NCBI GenBank assembly: GCA_964432565.1
Contig: CAYSOA010000034.1
Coordinates: 1-22,091, forward strand
DNA length: 22,091 nt
Reading direction: 5' to 3'
Source of the DNA: CAIOHW01 sp964432565
Lineage (GTDB): Bacteria > Bdellovibrionota > UBA1018
Below the pieces are notes generated by a model, which did not search any database, was not told the DNA's origin, and saw nothing but the letters and a program-made list of their open reading frames with translations. Positions 1-7,818 of this stretch are shown here, piece by piece. Position 1 is the first letter of the stretch. Each line of letters begins with the position of its first letter. The position numbers and the translations under genes were made by a program.

Positions 1-2
1 CC

Positions 3-215
3 TGGGACGTGTACTCGGCACACGCCGCAAGCGCGACGGTGTCCCGGCAGCTCGAGTCTCAGTCTGAAGCGGGTGTCGTCGGTAATCTCGAGAGCGGAAG
101 ACTGCTCTATTACGACTCCCCCACTCAGGCGTGGGTCTTCCTCACCTCGGCGACCAATCTGGATTCTGCAACTACGCCAGACACCAGCGCTCTGATTGGC
201 GTTCCAGCAGACTAG
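3..215 (+). CDS. Unidentified protein, C-terminal end only (5' truncated by window edge)
   Basis: An open frame runs in from the left edge (first whole codon TGG at 3) and stops at TAG 213-215, giving about 70 C-terminal residues. A GTG lies at position 9, but the frame stays open upstream of it, so this is most likely the tail of a longer gene. The visible part is rich in Ser, Ala and Thr and contains an aromatic stretch reading RLLYYDSPTQAWVFLTS. Such composition is common in surface or exported beta-rich proteins, but I do not recognise a family. It ends convergent with the methyltransferase gene, leaving only 19 bases between the two stops. Confidence 0.5.
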   Translation, partial: WDVYSAHAASATVSRQLESQSEAGVVGNLESGRLLYYDSPTQAWVFLTSATNLDSATTPDTSALIGVPAD

Positions 216-234
216 CCTTCTCTCCCACCCCGAA

Positions 235-1032
235 TCAGGCGATCCCCACGACCTGGGCGATCCAGGCGTGCGAATTGCCGCCCCTGGCAATCTGCTCGTA
301 CTCCCCGGTGCCGCGACCCTTCTTATCTTCTTTTTCCCAGTACACGACCGTATCGCGAAAGCCGGCCTCGATCAGTACGTCGCGCACTTCGGGAATCGTC
401 CACAAGCGCCAGTCATACTCAAAGGCGTGATTCAGGCGCGTCCCGTTGGGCAGCTTGAAGTGAATCGAATAGAGCGCATCATGCGTGATGGGGTCGAACT
501 TGCGCTGGTGCCAGGTGTAGAGCACCTTGCCGACCCTCGGGATCGGGATGGTGCGGTTTTCACGCACGGCCGCGATCATGCCAGGGCCGCCGGCCATCTC
601 CAGGGTAAAAACGCCGCCGTCGGCGAGACTGGCGCGCGCCTTTTTGAAGTACTCGAGCAGCATCGCGCGCTGCTTGAAGATGAAGAACGAGAAATTGCCG
701 GCCACGATGAGGTCATACTTTCCAGGTCCCTGGGTCAGCACGTTGCGACGAAGCAGCTTCACGCGCCGGCGCTGGGCGGGTTTCAGCCGGGCGACATTCT
801 TTTTGAGTCCGTAGGAAAGCGGCTCGGGATCCAGATCGAGTCCCACGGCCGTGTTTTCAGCATGCACTGAAACCCACTGACAGGAAAGCTGGGCAGTGCC
901 ACAGAAATCCTCTCGCATGCGGCGCGAAGACTTTCGCCCCACTTCACTGCAGATTTGAGCCAGAAGCTCGATGTGGGCCTCGGGGCTTTGAACCGAATTT
1001 TCATACAGATGGTATTTGTCGAGGGTACGCAC
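235..1032 (-). CDS. Class I SAM-dependent methyltransferase
   Basis: A 265-residue protein with a Rossmann-type methyltransferase core. Motif I is seen as REDFCGTA (residues 40-47), and the acidic end of strand 2 as AVGLDLDPE (62-70), which would bind the SAM ribose. A later strand, KYDLIVAGNFSFFI (105-118), fits motif IV, and LADGGVFTLEM follows as the next helix-strand unit. The C-terminal half is rich in Trp, Tyr and His and probably forms the substrate site; the substrate cannot be told from sequence. The start is GTG at 1032 with no clear Shine-Dalgarno; no ATG occurs near the N-terminus. It lies 78 bases downstream of greB on the same strand, and the A/T-rich part of that gap (about 1040-1085) could hold its own promoter. 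Confidence 0.8.
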   Translation of the reverse strand: MRTLDKYHLYENSVQSPEAHIELLAQICSEVGRKSSRRMREDFCGTAQLSCQWVSVHAENTAVGLDLDPEPLSYGLKKNVARLKPAQRRRVKLLRRNVLTQGPGKYDLIVAGNFSFFIFKQRAMLLEYFKKARASLADGGVFTLEMAGGPGMIAAVRENRTIPIPRVGKVLYTWHQRKFDPITHDALYSIHFKLPNGTRLNHAFEYDWRLWTIPEVRDVLIEAGFRDTVVYWEKEDKKGRGTGEYEQIARGGNSHAWIAQVVGIA

Positions 1033-1110
1033 GATTAAAAACTTGTACCCGCTGTTGGTTTTCAGAAAAACAGAAAATTCAGAAATGCACGGCGCCCCAC
1101 AGGGACCGCC

Positions 1111-1665
<555 letters not shown>

Positions 1666-1713
1666 TGGGCCTCTCCTTGGGACCGGCAGATTACACGCCG
1701 CATTAAAACCCCG

Positions 1714-1742
1714 TTGTTTGAAGCTCTGATTTTAGGTATAAC
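1714..1742 (+). promoter_or_regulatory. Predicted sigma70-type promoter of prs
   Basis: A TATAAC -10 hexamer (1737-1742, 5 of 6 matches) sits exactly 17 bases downstream of a TTGTTT -35-like hexamer (1714-1719, 3 of 6). The predicted transcription start would lie about 25 bases before the prs ATG, leaving a short leader with a GGGAGA Shine-Dalgarno. The interval also has to carry the divergent greB promoter, for which I see no equally clear hexamer pair. This is a pattern match only. Confidence 0.5.
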
Positions 1743-1772
1743 CCCGCAAATTTTCTAGGGAGATCATCCAGC

Positions 1773-2726
1773 ATGCGCCTCAGAGAGTGGGTCATTCTTT
1801 CGGGTAACTCGAACCGTCCGCTGGCCGAGCAGATCTGCAAGCGCCTGGGCAAGACGCTCGGCCGAGCAGAAGTTCGCCGATTCAGTGACGGCGAAGTCTT
1901 CGTCGAGATCGGCGAGAACGTTCGGGGTCGCGATGTCTACGTCATTCAAAGCACTTCGGGTCCGGTCAACGAAACGTTGATGGAACTGCTCATCATGATC
2001 GACGCGCTCAAGCGAGCGAGCGCCAAGGAAATCACGGCCGTCCTTCCCTATTACGGCTACGCCCGCCAGGACCGAAAGGTCGCTCCCCGCACCCCGATCA
2101 GTGCCAAGCTCACGGCCGACCTGATTGCCACCGCCGGCGCCACGCGAGTCGTTTCGATGGATCTGCACGCTGGCCAGATTCAGGGGTTTTTTAATATTCC
2201 GTTCGACAATCTTTTTGCCTCGCCCGTGATGCTCGATCACCTGCGCCGCGAAACGCGCGGTGACGAGGGCCAGCTCGTCATGGTCAGCCCCGACGCCGGC
2301 GGCGTCGAGCGCGCCCGTCATTACGCCAAGCGGCTGGACGCGTCGGTCGCCGTGATCGACAAACGCCGCACCGGTCCGAACGTCGCCAAGGCGATGAACA
2401 TCATCGGCGATGTTCAGGGCAAGGTCGCCGTCATTCTTGACGACATGATCGATACGGCCGGCACTCTGACCGAAGCGGCCCACGCCGTACTCGACCAGGG
2501 GGCCACCCGAGTGCTGGCCGCCGCCACGCACGGAGTCCTGTCGGGTCCGGCCATCGAACGCATCGCGAACTCGTCGATCGAAAAGGTTCTCATCAGCGAT
2601 ACGATCGCCTCGACCGAGCACACCGAATCGTGCCCGAAAATTGTGCGCGTGTCGGTGGCCGATCTTTTCGCCGAGGCCATTCACCGCATTCACAACTACG
2701 ACAGCGTGAGCAGCCTGTTCATATGA
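1773..2726 (+). CDS. prs: Ribose-phosphate pyrophosphokinase (PRPP synthetase)
   Basis: This 317-residue cytoplasmic enzyme transfers pyrophosphate from ATP to ribose 5-phosphate, giving PRPP for purine, pyrimidine, NAD, histidine and tryptophan synthesis. The class I signature is complete. RRFSDGE lies near residue 35, PYYGYARQDRK at 92-102 (ATP site), and the metal-binding signature DLHAGQIQGFF at 130-140. The PRPP loop DDMIDTAGT spans 223-231. Length matches the family (about 315). The ATG at 1773 follows an AGGGAGA Shine-Dalgarno (about 1757-1763), and a good promoter lies just upstream. Its stop overlaps the pth start (ATGA), so the two are translationally coupled. The rplY (ctc) gene often found between prs and pth in Gram-negative bacteria is absent here. 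Confidence 0.97.
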   Translation: MRLREWVILSGNSNRPLAEQICKRLGKTLGRAEVRRFSDGEVFVEIGENVRGRDVYVIQSTSGPVNETLMELLIMIDALKRASAKEITAVLPYYGYARQDRKVAPRTPISAKLTADLIATAGATRVVSMDLHAGQIQGFFNIPFDNLFASPVMLDHLRRETRGDEGQLVMVSPDAGGVERARHYAKRLDASVAVIDKRRTGPNVAKAMNIIGDVQGKVAVILDDMIDTAGTLTEAAHAVLDQGATRVLAAATHGVLSGPAIERIANSSIEKVLISDTIASTEHTESCPKIVRVSVADLFAEAIHRIHNYDSVSSLFI

Positions 2727-3310
2727 AGCTGGTTGTCGGACTGGGCAACCCCGGTCCCAAGTATGAGCTCACCCGCCACAACGTGGGGTTTCTCGCCGTC
2801 GATCGCCTGATCGACCGGTGGAAGGCCGAAGGCCCGCAGAGCCGCAACCAGGCCGAAGTGTACACGGCGCGAGTGGCGGGCGAATCGGTCCTGCTCGTCA
2901 AGCCCCAGACCTTCATGAACCTTTCAGGCCGCTCGGTGGGTCCGCTTGCCACCTTCTACAAGGTCGACCCTTCGGAAATCGTCGTCATTCACGACGAGCT
3001 CGATCTGGCCCCGCTGAGCTTTCGAATCAAGACCGGAGGCGGCGCTGGCGGCCACAACGGCCTGCGCTCGATCGATGAGTGCCTCGGCGCCACAAAGACG
3101 GGCTACCACCGCATTCGCATGGGCATCGGCCAACCCCTGCTGCCGTCGGGAAGGCGAGTCTCTGCCGAAAAGCACGTTCTCGAGCCGTTTTCGAGCGAGG
3201 AGCTCTCCGGCCTGGATCCGCTTCTCGATGAGGTGGCCGAGGCCGTCGAATTGATCTTGCGGGGCGAGGCGACTCGCGCCATGAATCGCTTTAACGTTTC
3301 ACGAAAATAA
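2723..3310 (+). CDS. pth: Peptidyl-tRNA hydrolase
   Basis: A 195-residue enzyme that cleaves the ester bond of peptidyl-tRNA released early from ribosomes, recycling the tRNA. It opens with the family signature KLVVGLGNPG. N9 and the catalytic H19 (in LTRHNVGF) match E. coli N10 and H20, PQTFMNLSG supplies the conserved substrate-contact loop, and HDELDL carries the catalytic Asp. GGGAGGHNGLRSI is the conserved glycine-rich segment. An in-frame start exists at 2630, but that extension lies inside prs and lacks the family fold. The ATG at 2723 overlaps the prs stop by four bases and puts the GLGNPG motif at the usual place. No Shine-Dalgarno is evident, consistent with coupled translation. Confidence 0.96.
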   Translation: MKLVVGLGNPGPKYELTRHNVGFLAVDRLIDRWKAEGPQSRNQAEVYTARVAGESVLLVKPQTFMNLSGRSVGPLATFYKVDPSEIVVIHDELDLAPLSFRIKTGGGAGGHNGLRSIDECLGATKTGYHRIRMGIGQPLLPSGRRVSAEKHVLEPFSSEELSGLDPLLDEVAEAVELILRGEATRAMNRFNVSRK

Positions 3311-3336
3311 CTCCTGCCATCCAAGAGGTTCACGAA

Positions 3337-4437
3337 ATGGGTTTTAGCTGCGGAATCGTAGGTCTGCCGAATGTCGGAAAGTCGACCATCTTCAACGCGC
3401 TCACCTCGGCCAAGGCCGAAGCGGCCAACTACCCGTTCTGTACGATCGATCCCAACACCGGGATCGTGAAGGTCCCTGATGCCCGCCTGGCCAAGATCGC
3501 CGAATTCATTCCCCCGCAGAAGCTCGTGCCGGCGACCATGACCTTTGTGGACATCGCCGGACTGGTCAAGGGCGCTTCGAAGGGCGAAGGGCTGGGCAAC
3601 CAGTTTCTGGGCCACATTCGCGAAACCAACGCCATCGCGCATGTCGTTCGCTGCTTTTCGGATGCCAATGTCGTGCACGTCGATGGCTCGGTCGACCCGC
3701 TTCGCGACATCTCAGTGATTGATTACGAGCTGATTCTGGCCGATCTCGAAACCGTCAATAAGCGCTACAATGTTATCGAAAAGACGGCGCGCTCGGGCGA
3801 CAAGAAATCCGCAGCCCAGCTCGGCGTGCTTCAGCCGGTCAAGGCGGCTCTCGAAAGGGGCGAAACCGTGCGATCGCTCAAGCTCTCGGAAGACGAGCTG
3901 AAGCTGATTCATGAGTTTCACCTGATCACTGCCAAGAAGGTCATGTACGTGGCCAACGTCGATGACACCGACATCGGCACGAGCGAGCCGAACGAGCACG
4001 TCCAAAAAGTCATGGCCCATGCCGCAAAGGAAGGCAGCGAAGTGGTGCAGATCTGCGGCAAGATCGAATCGGAGATCGCCGAGCTTGAAGAGTCCGAAAA
4101 AGCGGCGTTTCTGGCCGAAATGGGAATGGAAGAGCCTGGCCTCAACCGCGTGATTCGCGCGGGATACGCGCTGCTGGGGCTTCAGACCTACTTCACGGCG
4201 GGAGAGATGGAGGTGCGCGCCTGGACGATTCACCAGGGCTGGAAGGCCCCCCAGGCGGCCGGCGTCATCCACACGGACTTCGAAAAGGGCTTCATCAAAG
4301 CCGACGTCTACCACTACGACGACCTGGTCAAACACAAGAGCGAACAGGGCGTGCGCGATGCCGGAGCCCTGCGCCTTGAGGGCAAGGAGTACATCGTGCG
4401 TGATGGCGACATCATGCACTTTCGCTTTGCCAACTAG
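3337..4437 (+). CDS. ychF: Ribosome-binding ATPase YchF (Obg/OLA1 family)
   Basis: A 366-residue P-loop protein of the Obg-like TRAFAC class. YchF/OLA1 proteins hydrolyse ATP rather than GTP, bind ribosomes and have been linked to stress and redox responses. The P-loop GLPNVGKST spans 9-17; switch II, DIAGLVKGASKGEGLGNQFL, is the classic YchF motif. The base-specificity element reads YVANVDD, a variant of the NxxE form rather than the NKxD of GTPases. A C-terminal TGS domain (about 280-366) contains TYFTAGEMEVRAWTI and DFEKGFIKADV. Length equals the family norm. The ATG follows an AAGAGG Shine-Dalgarno (3323-3328) and lies 26 bases after pth, so it is probably the third gene of the prs operon. 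It ends convergent with the transglycosylase gene, 22 bases apart. Confidence 0.96.
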   Translation: MGFSCGIVGLPNVGKSTIFNALTSAKAEAANYPFCTIDPNTGIVKVPDARLAKIAEFIPPQKLVPATMTFVDIAGLVKGASKGEGLGNQFLGHIRETNAIAHVVRCFSDANVVHVDGSVDPLRDISVIDYELILADLETVNKRYNVIEKTARSGDKKSAAQLGVLQPVKAALERGETVRSLKLSEDELKLIHEFHLITAKKVMYVANVDDTDIGTSEPNEHVQKVMAHAAKEGSEVVQICGKIESEIAELEESEKAAFLAEMGMEEPGLNRVIRAGYALLGLQTYFTAGEMEVRAWTIHQGWKAPQAAGVIHTDFEKGFIKADVYHYDDLVKHKSEQGVRDAGALRLEGKEYIVRDGDIMHFRFAN

Positions 4438-4459
4438 CCGACCAAAAGCGCTGACGAGT

Positions 4460-6268
4460 CTACTTTTCGGCTGCTGTCGCCGACCCGAGAACCCGAACCC
4501 AGAAGTACTGCAGGGGTTTGCGATCGGTGAGGGTTGCGGGCTGCTGCTTCAGCACGCGCGGCAGGCGAGCCGAATACCAGTGGTAGTTGCGAATGATCGA
4601 GCCGACGTAGTCACGGGTTTCGCGATACGGGATCGACTCGATGAATTCGATCATTCCGAGTGAGAGTCCGTTCTCGGTGTCCTTCAGGCCGTACTCCTTC
4701 ATCCAGCGCTCGACGGCAGTGGGACCGGCATTGTAGGCGGCGGTCGCCAGTGCCAGGTTTCCTCGAAACCGCCGCAGCATCTGGGCCATGTAGGTCGTGC
4801 CGATTCGCACGTTGTGGGCATCCTCTGGCAGCAGCCGCCGCAAAATCGTGGGATCGGTCGATACGGCGGTTGCGGGCATGACCTGCATCAGGCCCACGGC
4901 CCCGGATGACGAGATCGCCCCCAGATCAAACGCCGATTCCTGCTTCATCAGGGCCAGCACCCAGATCGGGTCAATTTTCAGTGCTTCGGCATTCTGCTGA
5001 ATCAACTGCCAGCGCTCGACCGGAAAGATCCGCTCGGCGGCCCACTGGGTCATCGCCTCGGGGGCTCCCCGCTGAATGAGCTCGGTCAGGGCGAGAAAGG
5101 TTCCGAGGTACGAGCCGGCCTGCTCATTGAGCCCTGCAAGATGAACCAAAAATTCAGAGTGGTGATTCGACTTGGGCCGAATCTGCCGCAGCTCCATCTG
5201 CGCGAGTTCGAGCAGCGCAGGCTCTCGAGAAGCCAAAAGCGCTTCCGCCTTTTCGAGGGCACGAATCTGGGTCGGATGCAGACTCGGATCGCGAGGTCGG
5301 CTGGCAGGTGCTGCCGGCGTAAGAAACTCTTCGGGAGTTTTTCCGAGAAGCGTTGCCGAGAGCAGCCCGTAGAAACTCAGCGGGCTTTCGCGGCAGACCT
5401 TTTCAAGCAGAGGACGAAAATCCGCCGGCACCTCGTTTCTGGTCATTTGAGAGACGGCCAGCCAGTACCGGGCCTTGTGCCGGAGCGGTGACTGCGGATA
5501 GCTCTCAAGAAATTGCTCCAGCGGGCGGCGCAGGCTCGACAGCCGAGACTCCCGAAGCAGGGGAAGGATCGCCTCCCATGCGGCCTGATCGTCGTCTGGG
5601 GTGCGGTAGCTCTGGTTGACACGCGGCTGCGACGACGGCATCTCGACTCCCGCCAGCGCCGAAACCGCCTCGGACCATCGCGACTGGAGCTCGGCTCTCT
5701 CGGGAGACTGCCCCGGAAACGCGAAAATCAACCGCCGCCCCCAGTTGGCACAGCTCGACACCAGTGAGGCGTCTTTCCAAAAAGCAGGTTCGCGCTTCTG
5801 GCAGGCAGTGAAGTACTGCGACACCTGCTCGACCTCGGCCATTGAAAACGGAATGCGATCCCAGGCCCGCTCAAACGAGGCCAGTGCGCGAGCAAGATCT
5901 TTTTGGGCGAACTGGGCCTGCGCAATGACGAGGTCCTGTCGCCCCATCTCGGATGCCACTCGGGGTAGCCACGCGCTCGTTGAAACCCGGTCTTGCAGAG
6001 CCAGCCAATGGGCCTGCGCCTCGCGCGCCCGAAGCAGAGCCATCTTCCAGTTCTTCGCCTTGAGCAGACCCTGCGCTTCGCGGCCGCGGCTTTGAGCCAG
6101 AAGGGCCTGGGCGTGATCGTAATAAAGGCTCGTGTAGGGAATTCTTTTCCATTGCGCCTCGGCTTTGAGCCAGCCGATTTCTCGTGGCAGCGACGAAGGC
6201 GCCGCCTGCGCTGAAAGAGTCGCAAGAGTGGCCAGCAACCCCCAAAACCCCGGCGATCCGACTCGCAT
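4460..6268 (-). CDS. Soluble lytic murein transglycosylase (Slt70-like)
   Basis: A 602-residue exported enzyme that cleaves peptidoglycan glycan strands to 1,6-anhydro-muropeptides. Residues 1-22 look like a Sec signal peptide (hydrophobic GFWGLLATLATLSAQAA). No lipobox Cys is seen, so it is probably periplasmic. Residues about 30-420 are helical and repeat-like, as in the superhelical ring of Slt70. The C-terminal SLT domain (about 425-560) contains the catalytic Glu444 in MKQESAF, then GAVGLMQVMPATA and the ATAAYNAGP motif, all standard for family 1 transglycosylases. It shares one base with the preceding DUF1284 stop (TGATG), so it is the last gene of a three-gene unit. Its product is the substrate class imported by the AmpG homologue at 12585-13940. 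Confidence 0.9.
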   Translation of the reverse strand: MRVGSPGFWGLLATLATLSAQAAPSSLPREIGWLKAEAQWKRIPYTSLYYDHAQALLAQSRGREAQGLLKAKNWKMALLRAREAQAHWLALQDRVSTSAWLPRVASEMGRQDLVIAQAQFAQKDLARALASFERAWDRIPFSMAEVEQVSQYFTACQKREPAFWKDASLVSSCANWGRRLIFAFPGQSPERAELQSRWSEAVSALAGVEMPSSQPRVNQSYRTPDDDQAAWEAILPLLRESRLSSLRRPLEQFLESYPQSPLRHKARYWLAVSQMTRNEVPADFRPLLEKVCRESPLSFYGLLSATLLGKTPEEFLTPAAPASRPRDPSLHPTQIRALEKAEALLASREPALLELAQMELRQIRPKSNHHSEFLVHLAGLNEQAGSYLGTFLALTELIQRGAPEAMTQWAAERIFPVERWQLIQQNAEALKIDPIWVLALMKQESAFDLGAISSSGAVGLMQVMPATAVSTDPTILRRLLPEDAHNVRIGTTYMAQMLRRFRGNLALATAAYNAGPTAVERWMKEYGLKDTENGLSLGMIEFIESIPYRETRDYVGSIIRNYHWYSARLPRVLKQQPATLTDRKPLQYFWVRVLGSATAAEK

Positions 6269-6678
6269 CAGCGCTTCCTTTCTTGTTTGAGGCTCTTCAG
6301 GGCCGCCTCACAAATGCCCAACGACTTCCAGGAGCACGGCTCGCAGATTCGGTGAAAATCCTCGACCTCGACCTGCCCGGCGATTCGGTCGAGGGCCTCG
6401 CCCCAGGTCAGGGTCTGACCAACCTCAAGACCGAGAACCTGCTGATGCGCTCGGTCCAGCGTTTCGATCTTCTGCTGACTCGTGCACGCTGTTTCACGCC
6501 GATTCGGGCAGGGCGCACAGATCGAGTCCGTCTGGCCGACCACCTCGATGACGACGTCTTCGCCGCCACTGCCCCGTAGCCGGTCGGCGATCTGCTGAAA
6601 GTTTTCGACGAACTCCGAAGAGTAGCCCTTTCCTTGGAAGCCCAGGGTGCAAAGAAAGTGATGGGGCCTGAACTTCAC
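6268..6678 (-). CDS. DUF1284-like cysteine-rich protein
   Basis: A 136-residue cytoplasmic protein that begins MKFRPHHFLC, typical of DUF1284, a family without an established function. Seven cysteines are present: C10, and two triads with identical spacing, C54-x2-C57-x7-C65 and C112-x2-C115-x7-C123. This symmetry, with His6-His7 beside C10, suggests metal or iron-sulfur binding; that is inference. No signal peptide or membrane segment is seen. It begins 4 bases after the HAMP-protein stop and ends sharing one base with the transglycosylase start, so the three genes are very likely co-translated. Why a predicted cytoplasmic metal protein should be coupled to a periplasmic murein enzyme is unclear. 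Confidence 0.75.
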   Translation of the reverse strand: MKFRPHHFLCTLGFQGKGYSSEFVENFQQIADRLRGSGGEDVVIEVVGQTDSICAPCPNRRETACTSQQKIETLDRAHQQVLGLEVGQTLTWGEALDRIAGQVEVEDFHRICEPCSWKSLGICEAALKSLKQERKR

Positions 6679-6682
6679 ACGC

Positions 6683-7126
6683 CTACCGCTCCCGGCCGCC
6701 GTCCTTCTGAACCGAGTCGACCATGCGGTTGTAGTTTTCGGCCAGCTCCAGAAAGTGGTCGCCCGAGCGAAAACGCAAACCCGACCTGAGGCGCCCCGTT
6801 CGGGCCGCTTCGCGAAAGTACTGATCCAGCTTGTAAAGGGGGCCTGCGATGCGATGAGAGAGAAAAATCCCGAGAAAAAACACCACCAGGACGAAGATCA
6901 ACTCAAAGATGTACAGGTTGCGAAACAGGTCTTTCTTTGCGGCCAGAATCTGGGCCACTTCGGGCCCGCGAGGGTCACGAATGACCAGCTCGATGATGAC
7001 GGTAAGGGCCTCATCCAGCATCAATGGAAACATCAGACTGAGCCCGATGACCCAGCTACTGATGAAAAAGGCGAACCGAAGCTGAAAGCGCGGATTGACC
7101 AGAAAGTTTCTTCGCTTGTGCCGCAT
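6683..7126 (-). CDS. Stand-alone HAMP-domain membrane protein
   Basis: A 147-residue inner-membrane protein. The N-terminus is basic (MRHKRRNFLVNPRFQ), followed by a first helix at about 17-38, a short periplasmic loop (about 39-69), a second helix at about 70-90 and a cytoplasmic HAMP module (about 88-141). The HAMP shows the conserved Pro96 in RIAGPLYKLDQYF and ends with LAENYNRMVDSVQ. No kinase, cyclase or methyl-accepting output domain follows, so the chain stops where a transducer's output should begin. A GGAGA Shine-Dalgarno (about 7131-7135) supports the ATG at 7126. It is first in a unit with DUF1284 and the transglycosylase. It may relay or modulate a signal through a partner, but no partner is visible. 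Confidence 0.75.
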   Translation of the reverse strand: MRHKRRNFLVNPRFQLRFAFFISSWVIGLSLMFPLMLDEALTVIIELVIRDPRGPEVAQILAAKKDLFRNLYIFELIFVLVVFFLGIFLSHRIAGPLYKLDQYFREAARTGRLRSGLRFRSGDHFLELAENYNRMVDSVQKDGGRER

Positions 7127-7143
7127 GAAGTCTCCGAGCTCCC

Positions 7144-7149
7144 AGTATA
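7144..7149 (-). promoter_or_regulatory. Possible -10 element upstream of the HAMP/DUF1284/slt unit
   Basis: On the minus strand this reads TATACT (5 of 6 matches to TATAAT), about 18 bases before the start codon at 7126. A matching -35 at 16-18 bases spacing is not evident (best GTTTCC), so the call is weak. Confidence 0.25.
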
Positions 7150-7248
7150 ACCAACATCGGGCGGCGGGAAACCAGACAAAATGTTGACTGGACCCGGCCC
7201 CCCTCTGGACAAGACCCCGGATTTGGGGTTAATCGTAGATCCTCACGT

Positions 7249-7324
7249 TGGCCAGTAGCTCAGTCGGTAGAGCAATCGGCTGTTAACCGATCGGTCGTTG
7301 GTTCGAGTCCAACCTGGCCAGCCA
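7249..7324 (+). tRNA. tRNA-Asn (anticodon GTT), CCA encoded
   Basis: A 76-base sequence folds as a complete cloverleaf. The acceptor arms TGGCCAG (7249-7255) and CTGGCCA (7314-7320) pair over 7 bp, followed by discriminator G and encoded CCA. The D arm is GCTC/GAGC. The anticodon stem ATCGG/CCGAT encloses loop CTGTTAA with anticodon GTT at 7282-7284. The T arm is GTTGG-TTCGAGT-CCAAC. The GTT anticodon reads AAC and AAU. The first anticodon base G is a known substrate for queuosine insertion, which connects to queA later in the window. Confidence 0.97.
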
Positions 7325-7325
7325 T

Positions 7326-7359
7326 AAAAAACCCGCCTCTCGGCGGGTTTTTTGTTTTT
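7326..7359 (+). terminator. Strong intrinsic terminator after tRNA-Asn, probably bidirectional
   Basis: A perfect 12-bp inverted repeat, AAAAAACCCGCC (7326-7337) and GGCGGGTTTTTT (7342-7353), encloses a TCTC loop and continues into G-TTTTT. The A-rich left arm means the minus strand also has a T-run after the hairpin. It would therefore end transcription of both tRNA-Asn and the convergent XRE-type gene that stops at 7407. Confidence 0.9.
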
Positions 7360-7406
7360 GTGAGGATCTCAAGCCCCATCATCGACGGGCGCAGACCGGA
7401 TACCGA

Positions 7407-7643
7407 TCAGAGCTGGGCAAAGAACTCGGAAAGATCGCGATACCCCAGACCGGTGGCAATCGACTCGAGCGTCAAAAGCCGCAAGTTACTGCGTCCGGCG
7501 ATAATTTCCCGAAGGGTCGAGCGCGCCATGCCCACCTGCAGGGCGAGGGCATCGACACTTTGATTGCGCTGGTTCAAATCCTGGATAATCTTCAGACCAA
7601 CCCGCTTCAAGAGCGCGGCCCGGCGTGCCTTCTCGCGTGTCAT
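7407..7643 (-). CDS. Small XRE-family helix-turn-helix protein
   Basis: A 78-residue protein made of little more than a helix-turn-helix domain. The core is NQSVDALALQVGMARSTLRE followed by IIAGRSNLRLLTLESIATGLG, the usual lambda-repressor/XRE five-helix pattern with the recognition helix around MARSTLRE. It is probably a DNA-binding regulator; the target is not apparent. A longer frame starts at ATG 7673, but the ATG at 7643 is preceded by a GGGGAG Shine-Dalgarno at 8 bases spacing whereas the upstream ATG has none, so I chose 7643. It stands alone between the tRNA terminator and the histidine kinase. It is too small to carry a sensor domain. Confidence 0.8.
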   Translation of the reverse strand: MTREKARRAALLKRVGLKIIQDLNQRNQSVDALALQVGMARSTLREIIAGRSNLRLLTLESIATGLGYRDLSEFFAQL

Positions 7644-7651
7644 TTCGACCA

Positions 7652-7657
7652 CTCCCC
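7652..7657 (-). promoter_or_regulatory. Shine-Dalgarno deciding the XRE gene start
   Basis: The minus strand reads GGGGAG, 8 bases before the ATG at 7643. The alternative ATG at 7673 has no purine-rich sequence in front of it. Confidence 0.5.
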
Positions 7658-7818
7658 CCCGGAATGCACCCATGACGCTTAGCGATGAGCAACATTGAGC
7701 ATCCGCATCCGGATTTTTCCGACTTAGCTTCCAAAAACTATAAACCAGGCAACGGCCATAAAAACGGCGGTTTACCGGACTTTTTAGGGGGTTTTTTGTG
7801 ATCCTTAGCCGCTCGCCG

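Noticed and set aside
1091..1110. Possible hairpin GGCG..CCC..GGG..CGCC just after the greB stop
   Set aside because: The stem is short with mismatches and the T-rich stretch begins about 10 bases too late for a convincing intrinsic terminator.
1764..2693. Long open frame on the minus strand opposite prs (309 codons)
   Set aside because: It is fully antisense to a complete, highly conserved prs. Its translation is rich in Gly, Arg, Asp and His with no domain, as expected from the complement of GC-rich codons.
3712..4419. 235-codon minus-strand frame opposite ychF
   Set aside because: Shadow of ychF, with His/Val/Leu-rich composition typical of reverse-complement translation.
4436..4472. Interrupted inverted repeat AGCCG-acc-AAAAG / CTTTTCGGCT between ychF and slt
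   Set aside because: The arms are broken by a 3-base bulge, the loop is 14 bases, no T-run follows, and the right arm lies in the slt coding end. Too weak to call a terminator.
7184..7189. TTGACT resembling a -35 element upstream of tRNA-Asn
   Set aside because: No acceptable -10 lies 16-18 bases downstream (the spot reads GGACAA), so I cannot call a promoter.
7737..7742. TATAGT on the minus strand upstream of the XRE gene
   Set aside because: No -35 at suitable spacing (GTTTTT), and it is about 95 bases from the start codon, so it is not supported as a promoter.
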